A stretch of DNA of 64,000 nt, taken from the NCBI RefSeq assembly GCF_015234215.1, contig NZ_JADEKP010000002.1:124001-188000 (forward strand), in the 5' to 3' direction. This document shows positions 34,059 to 43,454 of this stretch, in pieces; the stretch's first letter is position 1, and each line of letters starts with the position of its first letter. A program made the position numbers and the translations under genes. The notes under the pieces are model-generated. The model searched no databases. It saw only the letters and a program-made list of their open reading frames with translations, and was not told where the DNA came from. This DNA comes from Clostridium chrysemydis (GTDB taxonomy: Bacteria; Bacillota; Clostridia; Clostridiales; Clostridiaceae).

Positions 34059-36458
34059 TTGGAATATAAAAAAATAAGAATAAAGGAGGCAACCTTTGTT
34101 TCTTCTATGTATCCCGATAAAAATTTTAGTGATAAAGATATTCTTATAGTTGGTAGGAATCAAAAAGATGAACTTATAAACAGTTTAGATACTTTCATCA
34201 AATTTGATATGCCAATTAAAAAAGGGAAGGTATCCTCTGCAAAACTATGCGTTTTTTTAAAGGATATAAGTGATGAGAGGTTTGAATGTATACCTCTAAG
34301 TTTATACTATAATACAGAAAATTTTGATACAAAGACTATTACTTATAGCACAGAGCCTAAATCAGTACTAATTAAAAATGATTTACTTGTATGTGATAAA
34401 GATAAAGAAAGATACATTCAAATTGATATAACAGAGGTTGTTAAGAACTGGGAAAATGGATCTAAAGAAAATTTCGGAATAAAAATTGTAACTAACGATT
34501 CAGAAAATATAAATAGAGTAGTATTTTCAAAACATGGGATAGAAGAGGAAGCGTATATTTTATTAGAATATGATTTTAAAGAAGAAATAGTTGAAATACC
34601 AAAAGAAGAAAAGAGAAATGAATTTGTAGAAAAAGAATATAATAGGAAACCTAGTCATAATTGTAAGCATGAAAGACATGACCACTGTAAAAAAGATCCT
34701 TGCAGACATGATTGTTGCTGTGAGGGACCAGTAGGACCAGAGGGGCCAGAAGGTCCAAAAGGACCGCAAGGGCCAAGAGGAGAGTGTGGACCAGAGGGAC
34801 CACAAGGAAATCCAGGGGAACGTGGAAAAAGGGGTCCACAAGGTGAAGTAGGACCAATAGGACCATGTGGAAAAAGAGGACCACAAGGACAAGAAGGACC
34901 AGTAGGCCCAGTAGGACCACAAGGGCCACAAGGACCACAAGGGCCAGAGGGACCAAGAGGAATAAAAGGTTGCAAAGGTGAAAAAGGAGATAAAGGAGAA
35001 AGAGGCGAAGAGGGACCTAAGGGAGATCAAGGTGACATAGGGCCAAAAGGAGAACAAGGACCAAGGGGTATACAAGGACCACAAGGTGAGATTGGACCAA
35101 AAGGGGATAAGGGAGACCCAGGGGACATAGGACCTAAAGGAGATAAAGGAGATAAGGGTAATCCAGGATTAAAAGGAGACCCAGGTGAAAAAGGAGATAT
35201 GGGACCTGTAGGACCAGAAGGTGAAATGGGGCATATAGGTCAAAAAGGTGATAAAGGTGATAGAGGAGAACGTGGAGAAAAGGGAGATAAAGGAGAGACT
35301 GGAGAAAGAGGAGAAAAAGGTGATATAGGTCCAACGGGACTAAAGGGAGACCCAGGAGAGAGGGGACCAGAAGGACCAACAGGACCGCAAGGAAACAAAG
35401 GTGAAAAGGGAGATAAAGGAGAAAAAGGGGAAAAAGGAGAGCGCGGAGAAAGAGGAGAGCGTGGACCAGAAGGAAGAAGAGGAGAAAAAGGACCAATAGG
35501 ACCACAAGGACCAATAGGAAATCCAGGAAATCAAGGTGAGATTGGACCTAAAGGAGAAAGAGGTGATGAAGGACCAATAGGACCAAAAGGTGATCCAGGA
35601 GAAAGAGGAGAAGAAGGACCAATAGGGCCACAAGGAGATATTGGACCAGTTGGGCCAGAAGGACCACAAGGAATAAGAGGGCCTATGGGACCAGAAGGAC
35701 CAAAGGGAGATAAAGGAGAACGTGGAGAAAAAGGAGAAAGAGGAGAAGAAGGACCAGAAGGTAAGATAGGACCACAAGGGGAAAGAGGAGAAAGAGGCCC
35801 AGAAGGTAAAATAGGACCTAGAGGTCAAAAAGGAGAAGCAGGACCTAGAGGACCAAAGGGTGATCCAGGTTGTATGGGTCAATCAGGATGTCCAGGACCA
35901 AAAGGTGAAAAAGGAGAGCCAGGTTGCATTGGACCGAAAGGAGAAAGAGGAGAAAGAGGAGAAAGAGGCGATCCAGGATGCAGTGGTCCAGAAGGTAAGA
36001 GAGGACCGAGAGGAGAAAAAGGCGATCAAGGCTGTCAAGGACCTCCAGGTTGTATTGAAACTAAAAATAACGCATATCTTCTATCAGAGGGGTGCATCGT
36101 AGTACCACCTAGGAGGTCAATACCTTTTGAAGTTAATGCAGAATTAAATGGTAGAGATATACTTCATACAGAAGGTGAAAGTGAAATAATTTTAAGAAAA
36201 CATGGGGTATATTTATTTAACTTCAATACATCTGTAAGTAGTGAATCTAGGGGTGTATGTGAATTAAAATTAGTTAGTGAGCATAAACAGTATGCTGCAT
36301 GCATAACGGATTTAATTAGAGAAGATGTTCTATTAAATATTAGCGGAACAGCTATAATTTCAGTAAGAGATGAACCTTTAAAAATAAAACTTATTAATGA
36401 TAGTAAGTGTCCTGTTAATTTCTATTTGACTAGTATGACTATAGTTAAATTATCATAA
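34059..36458 (+). CDS. Collagen-like surface protein with N-terminal DNRLRE-type domain
   Basis: The product has 799 residues. Residues about 1-180 form a beta-rich domain resembling DNRLRE/CBM-like modules ([38 protein letters not shown]). A Cys/His-rich hinge follows ([22 protein letters not shown], shown in part). About 222-664 is an uninterrupted run of roughly 148 Gly-X-Y triplets rich in KGD, KGE, RGE and GPQ units, with occasional cysteines. The last about 135 residues form a beta-type C-domain, like the trimerising heads of BclA-type exosporium proteins. There is no signal peptide, sortase motif or membrane helix, which fits a spore-coat or exosporium protein. The TTG start at 34059 is 8 bases after AAGGTGG. 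The purine-rich repeat DNA produces long false frames on the other strand. Confidence 0.88.
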   Translation: MEYKKIRIKEATFVSSMYPDKNFSDKDILIVGRNQKDELINSLDTFIKFDMPIKKGKVSSAKLCVFLKDISDERFECIPLSLYYNTENFDTKTITYSTEPKSVLIKNDLLVCDKDKERYIQIDITEVVKNWENGSKENFGIKIVTNDSENINRVVFSKHGIEEEAYILLEYDFKEEIVEIPKEEKRNEFVEKEYNRKPSHNCKHERHDHCKKDPCRHDCCCEGPVGPEGPEGPKGPQGPRGECGPEGPQGNPGERGKRGPQGEVGPIGPCGKRGPQGQEGPVGPVGPQGPQGPQGPEGPRGIKGCKGEKGDKGERGEEGPKGDQGDIGPKGEQGPRGIQGPQGEIGPKGDKGDPGDIGPKGDKGDKGNPGLKGDPGEKGDMGPVGPEGEMGHIGQKGDKGDRGERGEKGDKGETGERGEKGDIGPTGLKGDPGERGPEGPTGPQGNKGEKGDKGEKGEKGERGERGERGPEGRRGEKGPIGPQGPIGNPGNQGEIGPKGERGDEGPIGPKGDPGERGEEGPIGPQGDIGPVGPEGPQGIRGPMGPEGPKGDKGERGEKGERGEEGPEGKIGPQGERGERGPEGKIGPRGQKGEAGPRGPKGDPGCMGQSGCPGPKGEKGEPGCIGPKGERGERGERGDPGCSGPEGKRGPRGEKGDQGCQGPPGCIETKNNAYLLSEGCIVVPPRRSIPFEVNAELNGRDILHTEGESEIILRKHGVYLFNFNTSVSSESRGVCELKLVSEHKQYAACITDLIREDVLLNISGTAIISVRDEPLKIKLINDSKCPVNFYLTSMTIVKLS

Positions 36459-36474
36459 AAATTTCTAAGATATA

Positions 36475-36508
36475 GGGATGTTTATTTAAATTTAAACATC
36501 CCTTTTAA
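36475..36508 (+). terminator. Terminator of the collagen-like gene
   Basis: Stem GGGATGTTTA / AAACATCCC, then TTTT. Confidence 0.8.
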
Positions 36509-36639
36509 TTTTAAGCAGAAAAAATATTTTAAATATTTAAATTTATTTTAACAATGTTATGATTTAAAGAGCGATTAATTGATAAGAATGTATAAAGAAG
36601 TTATAATTTAGTAAAGAATTAGAAAAGGAGGTAAATGCT

Positions 36640-38082
36640 ATGAATATTTGGGTTATTCTTGGAGCTATTTTAATAGTTTTAAATATAATATTTTCTTTTT
36701 CAGTAATTTTTATTGAAAGAAAAGACCCTACAACAACTTGGGCTTGGCTTTTGATATTTATCCTTTTACCAGGTTTTGGATTTATAATATATCTTATACT
36801 TGGGCAAAATTTTAGTAGAGCTAAATTATTCAAAGAAAAGACAGTAATAGATAAATATAAAAAAGAAAAACTTCAAGAATCTTTAGAGGACCTTGAAGAA
36901 GGAGAAAATAATGGGGAGCAGTATTTTGATCTTAGAAAAATGAATTTCAATAATTGCGGAGCTAGATATACTAAGCAAAATAGTGTTGAAATCTTTGTAA
37001 ATGGTGAAGATAAATTTAAAAGACTTATAGAAGATATAAGAAATGCTAAAAAATACATCCATATACAATATTATATTTTTAGAAAAGACATATTAGGTAA
37101 AAAAATTATAGAAGAACTTGAAAAAAAATTAGAGGAAGGTGTGGAAGTCAAATTACTTGTAGATAGTATGGGGTCTCACGCTTTAACAAAACATAAACTT
37201 AAAAGGTATTTAGACCTTGGAGGAAAGTTTGCTATATTTTTTCCAGGTATTTTGCCACATATAAATACACGTATTAATTATAGAAATCATAGAAAGATAG
37301 TTGTTATTGACGGTAAGTATGGATATGTTGGAGGATACAACGTAGGTAAAGAATATGTAAATTTAGATAAAAATATAGGCTTTTGGAGAGATACTCATAT
37401 AAGAATCAGAGGTAAAGCCGTAAATGATTTAAATGAAAGATTTTTATTAGATTGGTGTTATGCAGCTGATGAAGAGATAACATCTTTAGATAAATATCTA
37501 TATAAGGATGAAGAAGATTTAGATATAGAAAAAACAGTAGGTATTCAGATAGTTACAAGTGGACCAGACCACAACGAAGAATATATTAAAAATGCATATA
37601 TTAAAATGATTAATAATGCAAAGAAAAATGTGTATTTAACTAGCCCATATTTCGTTCCAGATGAACCTATGCTTGAAGCTATCAGGCTTTCTGCTTTATC
37701 TGGGGTAGATGTTAGAATTTTAATTCCAGGAAAACCAGATCACAAATTCATGCAGTGGGCGGCAAGTTCTTATGTTGAGAGTCTTTTAGTAGCAGGAGCT
37801 AGAGTTTATTATTATACTAATGGGTTTGTTCACGCTAAAACTTTAGTTGTAGATAGTGCTGTATCAAGTATCGGAACAGCTAATATGGATATAAGGAGCT
37901 TTAGCTTAAACTTTGAAGTAAATGCATTTATTTATGATGAAGAAATAGCAAAAACATGTGAAGAACAATTTATGAAAGATCTAAATTACTCAAAAGAAGT
38001 TACAGCAGAGGAATTTAAAAAGAGAAGTAATTGGTTAAAGATGAAAGAATCTGTTATTAGATTACTCGCACCAATTCTTTAA
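36640..38082 (+). CDS. cls: Cardiolipin synthase
   Basis: Condenses two phosphatidylglycerols into cardiolipin and glycerol in the membrane. The product has 480 residues. Two N-terminal membrane helices (VILGAILIVLNIIFSFSVIF; TWAWLLIFILLPGFGFIIYL) precede two phospholipase D domains. HKD motifs are NHRKIVVIDGKYGYVGGYN near 225 and VHAKTLVVDSAVSSIGTANMD near 395. Family features such as GFWRDTHIRIRG are present. GGAGG lies 8 bases upstream of the ATG. The small gene at 38125 follows closely. Confidence 0.96.
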   Translation: MNIWVILGAILIVLNIIFSFSVIFIERKDPTTTWAWLLIFILLPGFGFIIYLILGQNFSRAKLFKEKTVIDKYKKEKLQESLEDLEEGENNGEQYFDLRKMNFNNCGARYTKQNSVEIFVNGEDKFKRLIEDIRNAKKYIHIQYYIFRKDILGKKIIEELEKKLEEGVEVKLLVDSMGSHALTKHKLKRYLDLGGKFAIFFPGILPHINTRINYRNHRKIVVIDGKYGYVGGYNVGKEYVNLDKNIGFWRDTHIRIRGKAVNDLNERFLLDWCYAADEEITSLDKYLYKDEEDLDIEKTVGIQIVTSGPDHNEEYIKNAYIKMINNAKKNVYLTSPYFVPDEPMLEAIRLSALSGVDVRILIPGKPDHKFMQWAASSYVESLLVAGARVYYYTNGFVHAKTLVVDSAVSSIGTANMDIRSFSLNFEVNAFIYDEEIAKTCEEQFMKDLNYSKEVTAEEFKKRSNWLKMKESVIRLLAPIL

Positions 38083-38124
38083 TATGATATAATTATTTAT
38101 ATTAAATTTTGGAGGTTTCAGTAG

Positions 38125-38301
38125 ATGTTTACTAAGGAAGAGCTATCAGTTATAAATGAAGCATTAAAAATAGCAGATGCTAAATATATGAAAGAAATAG
38201 AAGAGGGAAATAGAAATCTAGCTGTTTCTGCAAATAGAAAGCAAAAGAAACTTTGGCTTGTACAAAATAAGCTTAAAAAGATAATGAGCGATAATAAGTA
38301 G
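38125..38301 (+). CDS. Small helical protein of unknown function
   Basis: The product has 58 residues: MFTKEELSVINEALKIADAK and a basic C-terminus KQKKLWLVQNKLKKIMSDNK. GGAGG lies 9 bases upstream of the ATG, and a terminator follows directly, so this short gene is convincing. It is probably co-transcribed with cls. No family was recognised. Confidence 0.75.
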   Translation: MFTKEELSVINEALKIADAKYMKEIEEGNRNLAVSANRKQKKLWLVQNKLKKIMSDNK

Positions 38302-38312
38302 TAATCAAGGGG

Positions 38313-38347
38313 TGTTAAACTTTATTAGTTTAGCATTCTTTTTTTCT
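38313..38347 (+). terminator. Terminator of cls and the small gene
   Basis: Stem TGTTAAACT / AGTTTAGCA with a 5-nt loop, then a run of T. IS copy 2 begins about 40 bases further on. Confidence 0.8.
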
Positions 38348-38459
38348 CTATAAGGTTTTATAGTATTAATTAATATTTTAAAAAAAACTACACCATTGTT
38401 ACGAGATATTATTGGTATAAGGGATTTTCGCTATATAGGGTTAAATTTTTGATATTTTG

Positions 38460-38531
38460 GACAAGTAAAAATTATTAAGACATGTTTTATACAACTAATA
38501 TAAATAGACAAGTAGATTAGCTAAGGACAAG
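38460..38531. repeat. GACAAG series in IS copy 2
   Basis: Three GACAAG and one GACATG with 19-28-19 spacing, matching copy 1, while the bases between them have diverged. Conservation of the motifs over the background suggests protein-binding sites. Confidence 0.55.
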
Positions 38532-38573
38532 CTATTAAAATAGAGTTATACTAGGACCAATTTATAATAAAAA

Positions 38574-39389
38574 TTAAATTACTTTCACACAAAAAATTGA
38601 GCTTATTAAATTAGATAAAATAGTATGTTTCTCATGAGATCCCTCATAAATATAAACAAACCAATTTAAATAAACTTGCAGATATTTTGTAGCAACGCTT
38701 CTAAATTTTCTAAGCCATCTTCTTAAATTTAATATAAAATCAGAGCAGTGACTAAGTAAAATTTCACTTTCTTCTTTGGAGATTTCTAGTTCTTTCTTTT
38801 TATGAAGAGAATAGTTTAATCTTTTTGATACAAGGTAAGAGAATCTATCTTTTCCTGGTAAAAAGTAAGTGTTAAATACAGGTTTAAACTCATTTAATAA
38901 ATTCTCTATAGATTCTTTTGTAGGGCTCATAGAATCAAAGGATATCTTAGCTAGAGAGTAATTATTTTTATTAATAGTTGTAGCTACAAAGATATTTTTT
39001 CTTCTAGAAATAGTGCAAACGGGGGGAGTCTTTTGCCCCTTAAAGTTTTCTAAAAACTTAGTATGTCTCATAGCTGTAACTATATGAGTTCTTCTTGAAT
39101 CTGTATAAGTTCCTATATGCTTTAAGATTTTATGCCTCCATCTAAAAGACGTTTCTATGCAAATATCTAATTTATCTGCGCAATCTCTTATAGTTGCACC
39201 AGATAACATAAGACGAGTATATTTATCCCAAAGGTCAACACTTTTTCTAGTGTTATGCCAGATGAGTCCAGTTCCTTCGTTAAAGGTTTTAAGACAATCT
39301 TTGCATTGATATCTTTGGACATTCCTATATTTCCCGTATTTAATAAAGTGTTTTGAATTGCAATGGGGACAAGCTTGTGTATGTACCAT
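38574..39389 (-). CDS. IS1595-like transposase homologue lacking catalytic residues, copy 2
   Basis: The product has 271 residues and about 19 differences from the copy at 16617. The zinc ribbon (ACPHCNSKHF, YQCKDCLKTF), helix-turn-helix and C-terminal RRWLRKFRSVATKYLQVYLN are kept. The same replacements occur at the expected catalytic positions (RHT for DET; LPGKDRFSY; S..FI), so the change predates the split of the two copies. Changes between the copies are mostly conservative (R/K, I/V, A/S), which suggests the protein is still under selection. GAGGTGAG precedes the ATG. Confidence 0.75.
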   Translation of the reverse strand: MVHTQACPHCNSKHFIKYGKYRNVQRYQCKDCLKTFNEGTGLIWHNTRKSVDLWDKYTRLMLSGATIRDCADKLDICIETSFRWRHKILKHIGTYTDSRRTHIVTAMRHTKFLENFKGQKTPPVCTISRRKNIFVATTINKNNYSLAKISFDSMSPTKESIENLLNEFKPVFNTYFLPGKDRFSYLVSKRLNYSLHKKKELEISKEESEILLSHCSDFILNLRRWLRKFRSVATKYLQVYLNWFVYIYEGSHEKHTILSNLISSIFCVKVI

Positions 39390-39642
39390 AATCTCACCTC
39401 AAAAAAATTTTGATTTTTTTAGCTATTTTGATTATGGACATAAAAAAGTACCTTTATTCAGGTGATTTTAGTAAAATACCAACAAAGAAGCAAAACAATG
39501 TTGTAGTTGAAATTAAAATTAATATAGATGTAAGTGAACTAGAATACAATTTGCTTTTTAGAGATAGTTTAAGTTTTGTGTAGTTATTTATATTTACAAA
39601 TCCCTATAAAAGTATTAAAATAATAAAAATTACAGAAAATTA

Positions 39643-39671
39643 CTGACAAATAAATAAAAATATGATATCAT
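39643..39671 (+). promoter_or_regulatory. Promoter of the aromatic amino acid operon
   Basis: CTGACA (39643-39648), a 17-base spacer and TATCAT (39666-39671). Transcription would start near 39678, just before the leader ORF. Confidence 0.65.
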
Positions 39672-39700
39672 TATAAAAAATTCATTTTAGGAGGAAGAAA

Positions 39701-39838
39701 ATGGTAGAGTTAAATAGAAATTATATAGCAAAATTTTATAACTTTTTTTACTTTATATTCTGGGGCTTTTATTTTAGCGCTGGCTATTTATTCTGCACAA
39801 AAAAATATTTTTCTAAAATGAGCGAAAATTACAGTTAA
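39701..39838 (+). CDS. Aromatic-rich leader peptide of the aro operon
   Basis: The ORF has 45 codons, behind AGGAGG at 6 bases spacing. It contains nine Phe, seven Tyr and one Trp; residues 12-25 read FYNFFYFIFWGFYF, with eleven aromatics of fourteen. A strong intrinsic terminator follows 52 bases after the stop, and then aroF. This is the layout of a ribosome-mediated attenuator such as pheL of enterobacteria. The alternative is a small single-helix membrane protein, since the peptide is hydrophobic. The attenuator reading is favoured by position, by promoter and terminator spacing and by the match between codons and the pathway. Confidence 0.75.
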   Translation: MVELNRNYIAKFYNFFYFIFWGFYFSAGYLFCTKKYFSKMSENYS

Positions 39839-39890
39839 TGTATCATCATAACTTTTAAGGGAATAGTATTATAAAATTTTGATACTTAGA

Positions 39891-39919
39891 AGAGCTCAAA
39901 TTATTTTGGGCTCTTTTTT
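39891..39919 (+). terminator. Terminator between leader peptide and aroF (attenuator)
   Basis: 10-bp stem AGAGCTCAAA / TTTGGGCTCT (one G-U pair), loop TTAT, then a run of eight T. It lies upstream of the whole operon, so read-through must be regulated or partial. Confidence 0.85.
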
Positions 39920-39975
39920 TATAATATGGCTTAGGCCATTTATTCAATAAATATATTTCGAGAGGGGCTATAAAA

Positions 39976-40989
39976 ATGATAGTTATTTTAAAACCAAAAA
40001 CAAGTGAGGAAGAAATTAAAAGGCTAACAGATGAATTACAAGTAGAAGGGGTAGAAGTAAACCCAGTTATAGGAAAAGATATAATTATCTTAGGACTTGT
40101 AGGAGATACAAGTAAAATTGATAAAGATAGAATAGAAGCAAATAAAAACGTAGAAAAGGTTATGCACGTTCAAGAGCCTTTCAAAAAGGCAAATAGAATG
40201 TTTCATCCTGAAAAGACTATTGTAGATATAAATGGTCAAAAAATAGGTGGAAAAAAGATAGCTTTAATTGCAGGACCTTGTTCTGTTGAATCAAGAGATC
40301 AAATATTAGAAGTTGCAAACTCTGTTAAGAAATGTGGGGCAAATTTCTTAAGAGGAGGAGCATTTAAACCTAGAACATCCCCTTACAGTTTCCAAGGGTT
40401 AAAATATGATGGATTAGATTTATTAAAAGAAGCTAGGGAGGAAACAGGACTTCCTATAGTAACAGAAATAATGTCACCTTATGATATTGAGGTCTTTGCA
40501 AGAGATGTAGATGTAATCCAAGTTGGAGCAAGAAATATGCAAAACTTTGACCTTTTAAAAGAACTTGGCAGATTAAATAAACCGATACTTTTAAAGAGGG
40601 GATTATCATCAACTATAGAAGAATGGCTTATGTCAGCTGAGTATATTATGGCTGGAGGAAATGAAAATGTAATTCTTTGTGAAAGAGGGATAAGAACATT
40701 TGAAACTTACACTAGAAACACTTTAGATTTAAGTGCAATACCAGCTGTTAAAAAGTTAAGTCATCTTCCAGTTGTAGTAGACCCTAGTCACTCAGCGGGT
40801 AAAGCTTGGATGGTTGAAGATTTATCAAAAGCAGCTGTTGCTATAGGGGCTGATGGACTTATTATAGAAGTTCATAACAATCCAGCTAAAGCTTTATGTG
40901 ATGGTCAGCAATCTATTAAACCTTCAGAATACAAAGAATTATTAAATAAATTAAGACCTATTGCAGAAGCAGTAGGAAGAGAAATATAG
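39976..40989 (+). CDS. aroF: DAHP synthase, first copy
   Basis: First step of the shikimate pathway: phosphoenolpyruvate and erythrose 4-phosphate to DAHP. The product has 337 residues of the type I-beta form with an N-terminal ferredoxin-like (ACT-like) regulatory domain (about 1-70), as in Thermotoga. Catalytic-domain blocks include IAGPCSVESRDQ, GAFKPRTSPYSFQG, ILLKRGLSSTIEEW, GGNENVILCERGIRTFE and VVDPSHSAGK. A second copy lies at 47516; a 52-residue stretch around LLKRGLSSTIEEWLMSAEY is identical in both. The N-terminal regulatory domains differ, suggesting different feedback inhibitors. GAGAGGGG precedes the ATG. Confidence 0.97.
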   Translation: MIVILKPKTSEEEIKRLTDELQVEGVEVNPVIGKDIIILGLVGDTSKIDKDRIEANKNVEKVMHVQEPFKKANRMFHPEKTIVDINGQKIGGKKIALIAGPCSVESRDQILEVANSVKKCGANFLRGGAFKPRTSPYSFQGLKYDGLDLLKEAREETGLPIVTEIMSPYDIEVFARDVDVIQVGARNMQNFDLLKELGRLNKPILLKRGLSSTIEEWLMSAEYIMAGGNENVILCERGIRTFETYTRNTLDLSAIPAVKKLSHLPVVVDPSHSAGKAWMVEDLSKAAVAIGADGLIIEVHNNPAKALCDGQQSIKPSEYKELLNKLRPIAEAVGREI

Positions 40990-41044
40990 AGTTATTAAAG
41001 AGTTATTAAAATTTTAATGATACAATATAGTCATTAATAATTTC

Positions 41045-41076
41045 TTTTGCTCTTTTAAAATTTTAAAAGAGCAAAA
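41045..41076. repeat. Perfect 32-bp palindrome between aroF and aroB
   Basis: Arms of TTTTGCTCTTTTAAAA and its exact reverse complement, with no loop bases. It is followed by A-rich rather than T-rich sequence on both strands. It could be an mRNA processing or stability hairpin inside the operon, or a weak terminator. Confidence 0.7.
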
Positions 41077-41112
41077 AGATATACCTAAATTTAAGTTTGG
41101 AGGTATTTACTT

Positions 41113-42165
41113 TTGAGAACGCTTAAGGTGAATTTAAAAGAAAATTCTTATGATATAAAAATAGAAAAAGGAATATTAAAATCTTTAGGAAAAGAAGTTA
41201 AAGAAGTTTTTAATGGCGAAAAAATATTTATAATAACAGATGAAAATGTTAATAAGTATTATGGGGATTTAGCGATAGATTCTTTAGAAAACGAAGGTTT
41301 TAAGGTAGGAAAACTAGTTTTAAAACCAGGAGAAGAAACTAAATCTTTTGAAACAATGCCTAAAATTTATGATAAATTATTAGACTTTAAGTTAACTAGA
41401 AAAGACTTAATAATAACTTTAGGTGGCGGAGTTATAGGAGATATAGGAGGCTTTAGTGCATCATCATTTTTAAGAAGTGTGCCTTTTATACAAGTTCCAA
41501 CTTCACTTTTAGCTCAAGTTGATAGTAGTGTTGGGGGAAAAGTTGGAGTGGATTTACCAAGGGGTAAAAACTTAGTCGGGGCATTTTATCAACCGAAGAA
41601 GGTTATAATAGACCCGTTAGTTTTAGAAACTTTAGAAGATAGATTTTTTAGAGATGGAATGGCGGAAGTTATTAAATATGGATTTATAAGATCAAAGGAT
41701 CTTTATTTAAAACTTCTAAAACTAGATTCAAAAGAAAAACTTATGGAAAATATAGAAGATATTATATATGAGTGCTGTGATATAAAGAGAACTATAGTTG
41801 AAAGAGATGAAAAAGATTTAGGTGAAAGAATGGTATTAAACTTTGGTCACACTCTAGGTCACGCTATAGAAAAATACTATGGTTTTAATAAATACACTCA
41901 CGGAGAAGGAGTAGCTATAGGGATGTATAATATAGCAAAGCTTTCAGAAGAAAAAGGTTTAGTATCTGAAAATTATAAGGACTTAATTAAAGAAATTTTA
42001 ATTCAAAATGGTCTGCCTTTTAATGTTAGTATAGATGAAAAAGAAGAGATAATAGAAGCTATCTCTTTAGATAAAAAGAATATGGGAAGTACTCTTAAAG
42101 TGATCATAATGAAATCCCTTGGAAATGCTGAAGTTTATGATACTACTATAGATTTTTTTAGGTAG
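41113..42165 (+). CDS. aroB: 3-Dehydroquinate synthase
   Basis: Cyclises DAHP to 3-dehydroquinate, NAD- and metal-dependent. The product has 350 residues. ITDENVNKYYG, GGGVIGDIGGFSASSFLRSVPFIQVPTSLLAQVDSSVGGK (in part), NLVGAFYQPK, and the metal site in MVLNFGHTLGHAIE and YTHGEGVAIGM are all present. It starts with TTG nine bases after GGAGG. It is 12 bases upstream of aroA. Confidence 0.97.
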   Translation: MRTLKVNLKENSYDIKIEKGILKSLGKEVKEVFNGEKIFIITDENVNKYYGDLAIDSLENEGFKVGKLVLKPGEETKSFETMPKIYDKLLDFKLTRKDLIITLGGGVIGDIGGFSASSFLRSVPFIQVPTSLLAQVDSSVGGKVGVDLPRGKNLVGAFYQPKKVIIDPLVLETLEDRFFRDGMAEVIKYGFIRSKDLYLKLLKLDSKEKLMENIEDIIYECCDIKRTIVERDEKDLGERMVLNFGHTLGHAIEKYYGFNKYTHGEGVAIGMYNIAKLSEEKGLVSENYKDLIKEILIQNGLPFNVSIDEKEEIIEAISLDKKNMGSTLKVIIMKSLGNAEVYDTTIDFFR

Positions 42166-42176
42166 GTGAAATATTT

Positions 42177-43454
42177 TTGGGAAATTACAAAATTTATAAC
42201 AAAAAGCTAGATGGATGTGTAAATATTCCACCTTCAAAAAGTATGGCACACAGAGCAGTTATCTGTGCAAGTTTAGCAGAAGGTGAAAGCATAATAGAAA
42301 ATATAGATTTATCAGATGATATAATATCTACAATTAACGGTATGAAAGAGTTTGGAGCAGATATTAAAATAGATAAAGATAAACTTATAATAAAAGGAAT
42401 AACAAACCTTAATAGAGAGTTTAAAGGGTGTAGAATAATAGATTGTAATGAATCAGGTTCTACTTTAAGATTTTTAATTCCAATAGGTTGCCTATTTTCT
42501 TCAGAAAATAATTTTTTAGGAAGAGGAAATTTAGGAAAAAGACCTTTAGATACTTTTTATGATATCTTCAATCTTCAAGGGATAAAATACTCTTTTGAAA
42601 GTGAAAAACTAGATCTAAAAGTATTAGGTAAATTAAAACCTTCTGAATTTAATGTACCTGGAAATATAAGTTCACAGTTTATAACAGGATTATTATTTGC
42701 ACTTCCTCTTTTAGATGGAGATTCTAAAATAATAATAAAAACAGAAACGGAATCTAAAGGCTATATAGATTTAACTTTAAAAGCACTTAAAGATTTCGGT
42801 ATAGAAATAATAAATAAAGATTATAAAGAGTTTATTATAAAGGGAAATCAAAAATATAAACCTAGAAATTACAGAGTTGAAGGAGATTATTCAAGCGGAA
42901 CCTTCTTCCTTTGCGCTGATGCTATAGGGAATAATGTTTTATGTAAAGATTTATTACAGGATTCTCTTCAAGGAGATAAAGGTGTTATAGATGTCTTAAG
43001 TAAAATGGGTGTAGAATTTAATATAACAAATACTGAAGTAATAGGAAAAGCAGACAAAACCAAAGGAATAGTTATAGATGCATCTAGTATACCAGATGCA
43101 ATACCTGCTTTGTCTGTAGTAGCCTGCCTTTCAGAAGGAAAGACAGAAATTATAAATGCAAAAAGGCTTAGAATAAAAGAATGTGATAGATTAAGTGCTA
43201 TAGTAAAAGAACTTAAAAAACTTGGTGGAAATCTTGAAGAAAGAGAAGATAGTATAATTATTTATGGAATAGAAGAATTTCAGGGAGGTTCTATAGTTTG
43301 GAGCCACAAAGATCATAGGATTGCTATGATGCTTTCAATAGCAGGAACTAGATGCAAAAATCCTATTATTATAGAAGAGATAGAATGCGTTAGCAAATCA
43401 TATCCTAAATTCTTTGAAGATTTTAAGGCGTTAGGAGGCAAGATAGATGAGTAG
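42177..43454 (+). CDS. aroA: 5-Enolpyruvylshikimate-3-phosphate synthase
   Basis: Transfers enolpyruvate from PEP to shikimate 3-phosphate. The product has 425 residues. IPPSKSMAHRAVICASLAEG, NESGSTLRFLIPIGC, GNISSQFITGLLFALPLL, DYSSGTFFLCADAIG and HKDHRIAMMLSIAG mark the active site. TTG start behind AGGTGA. The 3' end overlaps aroC by 8 bases. The N-terminal SGSTLRFLIPIG block would be the one relevant to glyphosate sensitivity class; class was not assigned. Confidence 0.97.
   Translation: MGNYKIYNKKLDGCVNIPPSKSMAHRAVICASLAEGESIIENIDLSDDIISTINGMKEFGADIKIDKDKLIIKGITNLNREFKGCRIIDCNESGSTLRFLIPIGCLFSSENNFLGRGNLGKRPLDTFYDIFNLQGIKYSFESEKLDLKVLGKLKPSEFNVPGNISSQFITGLLFALPLLDGDSKIIIKTETESKGYIDLTLKALKDFGIEIINKDYKEFIIKGNQKYKPRNYRVEGDYSSGTFFLCADAIGNNVLCKDLLQDSLQGDKGVIDVLSKMGVEFNITNTEVIGKADKTKGIVIDASSIPDAIPALSVVACLSEGKTEIINAKRLRIKECDRLSAIVKELKKLGGNLEEREDSIIIYGIEEFQGGSIVWSHKDHRIAMMLSIAGTRCKNPIIIEEIECVSKSYPKFFEDFKALGGKIDE

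Larger units (their letters stand above)
38388..39506 (-). mobile_element. IS1595-like element, copy 2, with inactive-looking transposase
   Basis: A 1119-bp unit with the same 30-bp terminal inverted repeats, gene position and left noncoding region as copy 1. GACAAG-type motifs lie at 38460, 38479 (as GACATG), 38507 and 38526, spaced 19, 28 and 19. No target duplication was found (A-run on the left, TTGAAATT on the right). It separates the cls unit from the aro operon promoter without touching either. Confidence 0.75.

Noticed and set aside
34563-35882. Several long minus-strand frames opposite the collagen-like gene (Trp/Ser- or Pro/Gly-rich)
   Set aside because: They mirror the Gly-X-Y repeat DNA on the other strand, have no ribosome binding sites and low-complexity composition.
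39701-39838. Leader ORF as an ordinary small membrane protein
   Set aside because: Possible because of hydrophobicity, but the aromatic density, the terminator and the aro genes downstream make the leader reading better; kept as the alternative.
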